Shown here piece by piece: positions 13,501-25,500 of a DNA stretch of 64,000 nucleotides. Every line of letters begins with the position of its first letter. The first letter of the stretch is position 1. The notes under the pieces are model-generated. The model did not search any database and had not been told where the DNA came from. It was given only the letters and a program-made list of their open reading frames with translations. Made by a program: the position numbers and the translations under genes. The stretch comes from Pogonophryne albipinna (taxonomy: Eukaryota > Chordata > Actinopteri > Perciformes > Artedidraconidae), in assembly GCA_028583405.1 (NCBI GenBank), contig CM053253.1:5818296-5882295 (forward strand), given 5' to 3'.

Positions 13501-16500
13501 AATTCGTACACAAAACAGATGTCACACATCGTTCAAAGTCTCTTTCAGCTTCTATTGCTTTTTTATGTCGAGAGGAAGCCAAGATTGTCTTGGGTGATCT
13601 CTTGAGCATCAACACAAATGTATTCACTTTCTCTCACACATCATAAATGTATACACACCTTCTGTTGGGACAACATCCACCATGTTATAAGAAGCATGTT
13701 CCACTGTATTATTATATAATAACTATATTTCATTTGCACTTCCAAGTAGTGTTTCTTCAGAATGTGTTGCACTAATAACAGCATCCTCATAGTCTGATAG
13801 AGTAATTATGTTTTGCACATGGTGCTTGCCAATTGAGTAATAACACAGTGTGAGAGGAGTACAGAGTCAACATTGCATGCCTAACTGTATTTAGCTCGTC
13901 GGCGATAAATCCTCAAGGCAATCTGTGTGTGTGAAGGGAGGTGGGGGGGAACACGGGGGGGGGGGGGGGGGTGCATGACGACTGGGATGCACGCAGGTTA
14001 GCAGGATCCCCACGTCCTGCCTGGGGATCCCTGCCTGATCCCAACCATGCATGGATGACTGCACAGGGAGCAGTGCGGAGATGTAAAAACAAGGGATTAA
14101 AGAAGGCTCTCCATTATCCTGTCCAACCTCTGAAACCTGCCCGTGCAGCTTTTTATATTTGCTGCAAAAAAAAGTTTCAAGTCATCCTGTGTGTGTGACA
14201 GAGGGAGGAGTACTGAGAACTTATACTTGAGTAAAAGTAGAAGTACTCAGATCTTATACTTGGGTAAAATTAAACGTACCAGAGTGTAGGAATACTCTGT
14301 TACAAGTAAAAGTCCTGCATTCAAAAGGTTACTCAAGTAAAAGTAGAGACGAATTACCATCAAAATATACTTAGAGTGAAAAAGTGAAAGTACTCATCAA
14401 GCAGATCCATTTCAGAATAATATGATATGTTTTATAATTATTGATCATTAAAGTGTTCTCAAAGCTGGTAAAGGTGCAGCTAGTTTTAATGACTTTGTAT
14501 ACTTTGGATTTACTCTAACTAAAGTCTGATTTATGTGTTCATTAATCATTAATGCAAACCTGAAAAGTAACTACAAAAACATTTAGTGGAGTAAATGTAC
14601 AGCACATGATTTACCCCTTGAGTTGTAGGGGAGTAGAAGTAACAAGTAGCAAAAAACGGAATCTCAAAATTGTACTTAAGCACATTTCTTGTGTAAATGT
14701 ACTTAGTTACTTCCCACCGCTGGTGTGCGAACAGGTAGACAAGCAGATGACACAGAAAATAGATTAAGGTATGTACACAAGGAGGAATTCAGGAGCTGCC
14801 TCGATGGAGTAGAGTTTCTGCGTCTGGTGTCGGCTCCAGAACATGTTTTAACAGTGGTGTTTGTGTTTTTGGTGGCATGCAGCCCCAGGGAAATATTTCC
14901 AACGCAATTTTCTCCAAACGACATGGCAAATACACTTTAAGTCGTGCATGTAAAAAGAAATAAACCATGCCAAATTAAATGATTTTTTTAAGGTAATAAA
15001 AAAATTCCTAATGTGAATCATCAACAATTATTAATTCAGTAATTGATCCAAAGAAAGCTCGAAACCCCGCTTTGCTTTCGACTAATAAAACAAACTCTGT
15101 TGACTTTTATTGTGTGCCATGGGTACACAAGAAAAGTGGTGAGAGCAACTCAGTGTATTTAGTCAAATAAATACTGTGGTTAAGTACAATCTTGTGGTAT
15201 TTGTACTTGAGTATTTATATTATATGCTACGTTAGGACTCTACATTTGTGAGTACCTTATTCCTCAACAAAGTTTATCTTGCATGTTTGTAAGGAGAAGG
15301 CTTATTTGCTTTGTGCCAGAAAGTTAATATACCTCTCCAATAATGATCTGTGTAAGGCTCTAGCTCGTGGTTAGCTTAGCTTAGCATAAAGAGTGTGAAC
15401 AGGGGGAAACAGCTAGCCTGGCTTTATCCAACGGTAACAAATCAGCCTGCCAACACCGCTGTAGTCACTAATTAACACGTCATTTAACGAGGGGGTTGTG
15501 TGATGGACTATTTCTTGGCTGGGCACAGTAACTTCCTGGGGTCTCTGCTTGTTCACTGGCAACTTCTCTAAGGTTGTGTAACTGTTGGATGGAACCAGGC
15601 TCGCTTTGAGGCTCGACCTGTTTCCAGCTAACAAACCATTGGTATCAACTTTTCTTGTGAATCTCTCTGCCAGAAGTGTATTTCCCAAATTGTGTACTTA
15701 TCCCTTTAAACAGGCCCTATTGTGCTTTTTGGGGTTTCCCTTTCCTTTAGTGTGTTATATAGGTTTTTGTGCATGTGCAAATGGTAAGGCTAAAATCTGA
15801 AAGTAGGGAATTTCTCTTCCAAACACTCCCCCTTTGCGTGAGATGCCTCCATTCGATTCCTTTGTTTATTTGTGTAACATAGTGACATCGCTACTGTATG
15901 TAACACTCAGGCTTCTATTGGCTAGAGCTCAAAACACATTGTACTTGGTAGGCTAAGGGACGGGACATCTCTAAGCGATTGACCAATCACAGCAGAGCCG
16001 GCCAGCTAACCAATAGGCGCTTTCACACCAAGTAATTTGCCTTACTTAGTTCCCAGTATTTAGTTCATCAGAACTATCACGTTCACACCGGAATAAGTCC
16101 CTGGGGGAGGATTAGGCAAATTAAGCCGCTGGCGTCACTTCTTCTTCTGCTTTGGGTTTACTGGCAGGCCGCAAACAACTTCACGGCGTATACTGCCACC
16201 CGAAATCCTCGGCCGGAAGTCCCCGGCCGCTCCCATGTTTTATTTTGTGTTGCCATAAGTTAGTCTCTCTGCGTTTCTGCGCTGGGCTAATGCTAATAAT
16301 GCTAATGCCAGCAAATAAAATGGCGGCTTCACAAAACTTTTCAGAGTTTTACGGGGCATGGTTTGCAATTCGCCGAGCCAATCAGAAATTGGAACCCTTT
16401 TCTCCCAGGAAAGTCCCTGCTCTCTAGCAGGGACTGAAAAAGGGGAAAAAAGTTTTCAAGAACTATCGGAACTAAAAGGGAAAAGTACGGGGAAAAGTAC

Positions 16501-19500
16501 TCCGGTGTGAAAGCTCCTATTGAGAGCAGACTTGGCTCTGGTTTCAGACAGAGGGTGAAAAGAGGTGCTGCAGCACAGGCAGTATGAGAAAAATAAAGAT
16601 CTTTTTGAACATTAAAGCATGGAGACATTTCACAGTAGAGACACTAAATACTAATGTGAACCTGAGAAAGAGCGGTATATGTCCTCTTTAAGTCCTTAAT
16701 CAAAAAGTAAAAGTGTGCTTAAATCTGATTCATAATTGTGAAGAATCTATTGCTTTCATAAACACTAATTTGTATATACTAATGTAGACAATTTGGATTA
16801 ACTTATAAGTACACATGCTAAATTATAGTAATAAATAAATGTTACTGATTTAAAAAAAACATTAAAAGGCCTCATATTTAATAACTTCATTAAAAATGAA
16901 GGAGAAGGTAAAAAGAAAAACGAGAGGCAGAGAAGAAATAATGGCAGGGCGTGATCTGTTGGGGTTTGGATGTATTTCAGGCGAGCTTTGCAGGATGGGT
17001 TTGGTTCAGTATTATGAATTCTTTCTGCTCATACACACACACTGTTCTCTGACTGTAAAACATTGAATGCAAGGCTTTTCCTTGTGATGGAGTATCTCTA
17101 CATTGTTGTGTTAGTGCTTAAACTCAGACCCTGGACACAATGCGCCCCATTCTTAAGATCTGAAGCCTCAGTAATGTGTCATGATTTAAATCTACGTCAA
17201 CGAAGATAAACACTGTCTCGAAGACTTACAGTTTTCTCACCTTCAGACAGAACGCCCCGACACATTCCCTCGGTCCGTGCTGGAGAGGCGTGCGCTCACA
17301 CCTGCTGACAGACGAGGCCACTTTGAGGCACTCGTACATCAGCGCTGATCAAAGCCAGAGCCCTGGTGTTCTTCATCAGCTCTCAGACTGATACCTGGGT
17401 CTGATTCCCTCCCCACTTTGTTCACCATTTGTACGTGCTGATACAGAGCTCTGGGAGGGAATCCGACGTTTACTGTACGCCACGGTCAATAGCAGCCAGT
17501 GAGAGATTGAATGCTCCTGTCATCAAGCAATATGGTTTTCATGTGTGCAGTCTTTGATGTTTTCAGTCGAGACGGAGACTCACCTGCATACAATGAATCC
17601 GATTTTCTTTTTGGCATGTTGTGTGAGCCATCCCAGCTGTCACTAAATAGCGTATGTTACACTCTGACAGTGCTTAAAACAGAACATGGAAAAAGCTGAG
17701 CATTCCTTAAGCTGATGATTGGATTATTTATACAATGATTTGCTGTTATTTTTCAGCTCAGAAATGAAGGTAATAATTACCTTGCTCATAGCCAGTCTTC
17801 CCTGAGCACAGAAAATCCTTGAGGGCAAGGTTTTAATGGTTTAATTACAATGGCGTGTTTTAAAGAGGATAACAAGCTCAGAGTATGGCTGATTTCCTGG
17901 AAATTATATGCTGTTTTATTATTATGTAGGGTATGGCTAAGATGTATAATTATCAGTCACATGTGTGGGCCAACATGTTTCATATCTCTGGAACAGCAAC
18001 ACGATGATCTATGACACTGATATAAAATAATATGTGGAGCTTTTTGAAAGAATCAGCGCCCACTGGCTCTCATAATTAGGTGGGTGTCTTTATATCGTAC
18101 TGAGCTGTCTGAGGTGATGATTCACAGTTTTACAATCAATCCCAGTGGAAATGTACTCCAACTGCCACAGGCGGGGAATACTACAGTAGTACGACTCCAG
18201 CACCACCGCAACCCCCTGCCATCACTCGTCAACACGTTAATATTTGTTCAAGCTTACAAGTCTGGTATGTTAAAGGGGCCCTATTCTGCTCATTTTCAGG
18301 TTCATGTTTGTATGTTGTGTCTCTACTGTGACATGTTTACATGATTTCAGAAAGCTCTTTACTTTTCTCATACTGCCTGTGCTGCAGCACCTCTTTTCAC
18401 CCTCTGTCCGAAACCAGAGCCCAGTCTGCTCTGATTGGTTAGCTGGCCGGCTCTGTGGTGATTGGCGCTTAGAGATGTCTCGCCCCTAAGCCTATCACCT
18501 ATAATGTGTTGGATTGCTTTCCAATAGTGTAATAAAAAGTTATAGCGACCAATTTAAAGAAGTAGTTTGGGAGATGCGATGTGCTGTAAATATGAAGCAA
18601 CAAACAGCAGCCAGTTAGCTAAGCTTAGCATTTCTCACAATACAATTGCTTTTATGTTGATGTCCAATCATTGTTTGTGGTGAAAGTTACAGGTATTTTG
18701 ACCAAGAAAGATTAGTTCCTGCACTCGTGGAGCCATGCTGTCAGTCCCTACATGTACCAGGATACATTGCACAAGAGCCATTGACTTCAAGCTAAAACAT
18801 AGTGTCGCAATTTTGCATATTAGGGTAAAAAATAAAATAATGGAGGCTTCATAGTCGAACGAGTGTACACCAAAACAGCAACAACTCCTTATTTACCACA
18901 TTGTCAACAGCAGCCTTTTACAGTTTCACTCTTTCTGATGTTACCTTTCAGAATAAAAGCCCAACTCAAATGAACTGTGATAAAAGGTCACCCAACACTC
19001 AACATAAGCTTTTAAAAAAACAGAAATAAACAAAAGTGAAAATTGGACCGACATGCATCAGATGGACTGAAACACAACTGGTGAAGAATACAAGAATATT
19101 AACGTAGCTCTGTGACCGCTGCATGTGTGGATATCGACTGTTAATGAGTTAGCCATATTAGCTTTAGAGGTGATGACATACACCAAAGTGGTGTTCACAT
19201 GTCGCCCAATAACTGTAAGTAATTGCAGGTTTAAGTATTTCCCACAATGTCAAACTCTTCTTATAAAGCTTCCAGAGCTGGTATGTAAATGAATATGAGA
19301 AATTGAAATGTCAGAGGAAAAAGCGGTTTATTCAACAGGCTCCCCGGCTTATGGAAACAGTATTGAGTAGAGTAAAAGTATTTCAAGTCGTGACCAAATC
19401 AGCCTGGCTTTTATCCGTTTCCAAACCTCAAAATCACAACAAAAATACAGAGCGATCCAACGCACAGCCGGCTCAGCGCCTGTTAAGTTGTTTATTTTGT

Positions 19501-22500
19501 CTGCTGTCAGAGAGAAGAGAAAGTCACAAAGAGGGAGGGAGAGGGGGAGAAAGAGAGAGAGACGCTGCTGCAAAGCCTGAATATTTAAAAAAACAGCTTT
19601 TATTCCAGTAAATTGAAAAGACAAACAAGGAGTAACTTTGTTGTGGCGGAACAAGAGGCAAGTCTTTAACAGTGAAGAAAGGGTCATGTTGGTTTTGAAG
19701 ATAAGTGATCCGTGTCCCGCTGCCAACCCTAAACAAATTCCATTTCAGGCAGCTCACCTCGTCTTTATCTCCTCTTCTATCTTCACTGAAGGCACTTGAC
19801 ATTTTTAGGGAAGGGTAAGATTCAAGCTGGAATTCTTTCAACTTCACATTTGACCAAAATGAAAACATGCCAGTTGTTGCATAAAAATGCTTCTTCCAGT
19901 GGGTTTTTCATGGACTGCGTTTTCTTATCTCCAAAACAGATCCCAGTCTCCTATACAGTAATTTATTATTAAGGAGTCATTCGAGATAAGAAGATGGCGC
20001 ATGAGGAAACAGACTAACAATCTTAAATCAAAACCCACCCTGGTTTACATGCTGTATATACATTTGTTATCTTGTTTATGACATTTTTCCATCATTACAT
20101 TACTTAAATAAGCACAGTTAATACAATAAAACACTTGTATGTCTTTCGATGACGGAGAAAGTGTTGACTATTCTGACATGTTGTTATAAACTACAGTAAT
20201 TGACGTCCACACACAGAGTCTACATCACACGTATAAGTAGTAGACTCATTTTTCACCAGAGAGCTCATGGAAATGTTCATGCATGTGCCGAAAAGAAATT
20301 GCGGGTTTGTTTACATTCATCCGAGCTTTTTGGGCAAATAAGACCTGACGTGGCACCTGAGTGAGTTATCTGGGATCAAGAAATAAGCACAGACAGAGTG
20401 AAGCTTTCGGGGAAGAATGGTGGCTAAACTTAGAGGGTGAATTTAAAAAAAGCCTCTTTTCAGGAATTACAGTCGGAGAGACAGAGAGGTTTCCTTGTGT
20501 GACCTTCTTCAGAGTCTGGCACCAGTTAATTGTATCTTAAGGCAAGACTTTTCCAATGATAGTTGGAAGAAGGAAGAAATGACTCTGGATTTGATTCAGT
20601 TTTGTAAATACGTTCCTTTGCATCATGCCTCAGTTGGGCAAAGTTATTAAGAAATACAACTCATAATGGATCTGTATTTTAAAAGCTGTCATTATTGAAG
20701 GAGAACACAGTGTGATGGCTGTAGCAACGTCCACATCCTGGTTATTAAAATCTTGCCTTCCAATAACGGGACATGCCTTTTTTTTTATTGGGTCTTATTT
20801 ATTTTTATTACAGCCATAAAAAGTATGATTAAAATAAATGCCTTCATTATTGGTTATACTGTGAATGTCCTTGAAATCGATTTATGCTCATATTTTCCTA
20901 TTCATTCTATGACTAACTCTGGGGTTTTTCTCTCTGCTGCAGGTTTCTGACAACCAGCGAGTGGATCCACTGGGATCATGGATGGACTTTGTTAAAAGAC
21001 CTGTTGGCAACTTTCCTGGAAAGTGTCGCAAACGCAAACGACCCCTGGTAAACCCAAGAGATTGATTGTGTGTCTTGCAGTTTTTCAAACAAGTGTACAT
21101 GATTAATGATCGTTGGTACTTTGCAGTGATTGGTAAATAAGACATCGTGATTTTGAGATTGAGTTGGATGCATGACAATGTTTTGAATGTTTTCCCTTCA
21201 TTAGCCCGGCCCCCCTGGTCCTCCTGGTCCTCCTGGCCCTCAGGGACCTCCTGGATCTCCTGGAGCTGAGGTGACCCAGGAAGTCCTTCTGCAGGAGTTC
21301 AAAGACATGATTAAAGGTAGACATTTGTTCATTTTTCCAACCCAGACACAAGTCGGCTCATTCATTCATTTATAACCTTCAGTTTTAAACATATGGATGT
21401 GCACATATGTATGTCTACCACATTATAGTCTGACACTTATTAATATTCACTTATATTCTTTCACATTATTTATAAAAGTGTCAACATATTTCATGAAGAT
21501 TTGCATCCTTTGCCTTCTTGTGTCCTCCTTCATACTTTCTCTTTACTTCTGACTTAACAACAACAACAACGACAACAACGACATGTAAATATGGTTTCCA
21601 AAGCCCTATTTAACACGCAAACACTAGCATAGTGCTAAATGCTAACACATGTAAATCCTTCAGTTAAATATTACCACATATAGGTCCCCCACATTTTAAC
21701 TCACCTTTTAAGTGTCTATATTATACATTTTACACTCATTCTGTATATACTTTTGTATATATCTCGTATTTAGACACTTACATTGCACTGCACATTAAAG
21801 GTCCCATGTCATGCTTTTCCGGTAATTACCATCCCCTTGTGTGTTATGTTGGTTGTTCTGCATGTAAACGGTGTGCAGAGTCCAAACCCTCAAAGTACAC
21901 CCTGTAGGGAGTAAAACTCTAACACAGAAAATACCTGTCTATGCTGCCCCAGAACGCCTCGTTGGACATTTATCTTTTTCCATTGTTTACCTCTTGGGTA
22001 TAGTGACGCATTTCGGGTATAGTGACGTAACGTAACGGCTCCGCAGATTGGTCCAAATTAACCAATCCGCGGTGCCGTTACGTTTTGACCAATCCGCGGA
22101 CTTCCTCACACACACACACTCGGTGGGATGTTGCGAGGCTCGCAGCCAGGCTGTAGAAATGGCCATGACATGGGACCTTTAAAGCTTCTCACGCATTTCT
22201 GGTTAGATGCTTACTGTATTTCATTGTCCCAGAACTCAATTGGAATAAAGTCTAATCGAATCTACATTTGACCATATTATCGAATAAAATCGATGTTAAC
22301 TGTTAGGAAAATATCACTCATCAACAGCTTGAGCTTCAATATCAAGATCCATGTATATCTGATCCTCTCCAGAATGGAAGTAGTCATCACATACAGAGCA
22401 TCAACTAGTTCCTGAACAGTGTCCTTCACATGCTGATATCCAAGAGAGGGAGTTACACAGTCACAAGGTGGAGGAGTAGAAAGCAGTATTCAATGTTTAG

Positions 22501-25500
22501 TTCAGATTAGCTCCACCTCAGAAATGATCATGCTTGTCATTTGTCTATCCTAGTCCTGATGCTCTTCTAATCATACATCCTGTTACGTACACAGCTACAT
22601 AGGGCTTTTGTTATCATGTGTACTCTGATATTGGAAGAGTACATTCAGTATTTACCCAACATTAACTCATTGAGTGTAGAATAACGTGGATGTGTTTCTG
22701 TCAGAGGCCACAGAGAGGCGAGCAACAGCGTCTCTGGAGAGGCAGGCGAGCCCCAGCCAGCTCCCCACAGCCCTGCTCACGCTGGAGGGGATGACCTCGT
22801 ACCGGAGGATCGAGGAGGCTTTCCACTGCAAGCTCAAAGGACCCGTGGTGGTCGACAAGAAGACTCTGGTGGAGCTGCAGAACTTTCAGACAGTACGTTT
22901 GTTTAAAGGTCACCTATTATGCAAAATCCACTTCTTCATGTCTCGTCCACATCAACATGTGTCCCCTCTTCTTCATGTCTCTTCTACATCAACATGTGTC
23001 CCCTCTTCTTAATGTCTCTTCTACATCAACATGTGTCCCCTCTTCTTCATGTCTCTTCTTCATCAACATGTGTCCCCTCTTCTTCATGTCTCTTCTACAT
23101 CAGCATGTGTCCCCTCTTCTTCATGTCTCTTCTACATCAACATGTGTCGTCTCTTCTTCATGTCTCTTCTACATCAACATGTGTCGTCTCTTCTCCATGT
23201 CTCTTCTACATCAACATGTGTCCCCTCTTCTCCATGTCTCTTCTACATCAACATGTGTCCCCTCTTCTTCATGTCTCTTCTACATCAACATGTGTCGTCT
23301 CTTCTTCATGTCTCTTCTACATCAACATGTGTCCCCTCTTCTTCATGTCTCTTCTACATCAATATGTGACCCCTCTTCTTCATGTCTCTTCTACATCAAC
23401 ATGTGTCCCCTCTTCTTCATGTCTCTTCTCCATCAACATGTGTCCCCTCTGTGGAAAGAGACACTGAAAGTTTCAGGAACAAAGATTCTCTCTCTTTTTG
23501 TCCTGATCCATTTCTATAAAAACCAGTCTGAAAATGAGCTGATCAGATTTTGGCCACTTTATGATGTCATAACGATTTTTTGTCTTGTGTAACCATTAGC
23601 CAATCACCAACCAAGGTAACCCCCCCCACCTTATCACCTGAATCTCCTCCTAGAGCACCATTGTGTTCTTTTTAACCAAATATCTCTCAGAGGGGCGTGG
23701 GGAGGGGCTCCTTATTTTCACTCTGGTGGAGCTGCAGAACATTCAGACAGTACGTTTGAATTGAAACCACCAAGTCAATGTTTAACCTCAGAGCACATTA
23801 AAACAACTGTGAACATTCACAAACACACCTCCGCCCCACAAAGACTGCAACCACTACTATTTAGAAATATGTATGGCTATTTGACTTGCATCCTTTGGTT
23901 ACTATAACCCTTTGTGAACAACACACAGTTAGAAATTGTGCACTATGACATTGCATTTTATCTCGTTGCACTTTCATCGCTACTTCCTCTGCTTTTACCA
24001 CTCTTATTTATTCATATATTTGTGTCTATTTTTTACTGCAGTGAGAGTTGCCAAAGAAATGTCGTTGTACTTTGTATGATGATGGCTTTGTTTCTGACCC
24101 ATTTGCTTCTCTTTCCTAACTGTGTTTGAAAGAGCGAGTGTTTGGTAATCATCGCTTAGTTTGCATGTGGGGGAATTACGAGAGGATCATCCCCTCTCTG
24201 GTAACTGGTACTGGCAAAGCGTGCACTGCCTCTCCGAGACCCAGACTGGCTCTCTGGATACAAATATCTACTTTTTCAATTATACACATCACTTTCTGGG
24301 CAGCGTACAAAAGGCACTCTGTCTCTGACTTGGAATAAAGTGTGGAGAGGACAGAAATAGACACTGTTTGAAACGGCATGCTGTAGTGGAAGAACTATGC
24401 CCCGTGGGGATGGGCTGTCATGGTTTCAGGAGGGAGGATTAGGCTTTTCCGAACTGTTTAACATGCTAACACAGCACTTTGTTCGTACAAGCGTGGTACA
24501 TATGGCTTTGGAAGGGATACGTACATGTTTTTGCAGAGTCATATTTAAAGAAAAAGAAAGCCAATTAAGGACGGACATCTTCACCAAATCGGTTCCATAA
24601 GCTTGGTGACATTTGCAGAATTTCCACTGCATGATATTTCACACTTGACTCAGTCTTTTATGGTTTTTACCAACACTTTATTTGGGTCAAACTAAACCAT
24701 TCTATGCATTACATTAATGCACACAATGTACAAAATATCTGTTTTCTTTTTTTATTACTGCCGATTTTTATTCCATATTTTATTCCATATTTTATTCCAT
24801 TCTATTTCTATGTAAATACTGCTATATTTTGTATTATTTCTTAATATTTTGACATTTTTATGTATGCACCATGACATCAAGTCAAATTCCTCGTACGTGT
24901 AAACTTACCTGGTTCTGATTCTGATTCTGATTCAGGGTAAACGAGGGAATAATTGAAGCTTACTTGGTGAACTGTAGCTGACGAGGTAGTTAGCCAGGCC
25001 GGCATATTAGCTCTCAGAGAATGAATTAACACTCTGAAATGTAAACATATTAACTTCATGTCTCTGTGCTTTCAGCCTCCGGCGAAAGGAGCGTTCCTCA
25101 GAGGGTTGGGGATGGACCAGTCCACCGGGAGATTCACGGCTCCCATCACTGGGATCTACCAGTTCTCTGCTAACGTCCACATTGGTAAGTCACAGTCACT
25201 GTCTTATATGGAGTATTACAGGACATATACAAAGGAAATAAGAGTCTAAAAATGTAAAGAAACAGTCCTTAATTGGCGCTGTCTATGTTACATTACATTT
25301 AGCTGACACTTTTATCCAAAGCGACTTACAATAAGATGAGTTTTCAGTCTGCGCCGGAAGATGTGTAAGCCTTCTGCTGTCCTGATGGGGAGCTCATTCC
25401 ACCATTTTGGAGCCAGGATAGCAAACCTATGTCTGACTTTTAACATTTCCATCTGACCCGGTTTAAAATGACAACCCTTTTTAAAGGATCTTAAATATGT

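Larger units (their letters stand above)
4589..20942 (+). other. c1qtnf12: c1qtnf12 intron 1 (16.4 kb)
   Basis: Opens GTAAAT and closes with CTCTCTGCTGCAG. A long first intron is typical of the family. It contains a palindrome, the first 37-bp-array MITE, several AAGTAC repeats, an L2-like LINE, a SINE nested in a MITE, and a TTAA element with a nested element. Stretches at about 7671-8150, 8660-9040, 11690-12560, 13055-14200, 16700-18260 and 18650-20940 look mostly single copy with no exon I can support. Confidence 0.9.

Noticed and set aside
22933..23452. CRISPR-like repeat array
   Set aside because: Units are contiguous with no unique spacers, and the DNA is from a vertebrate.
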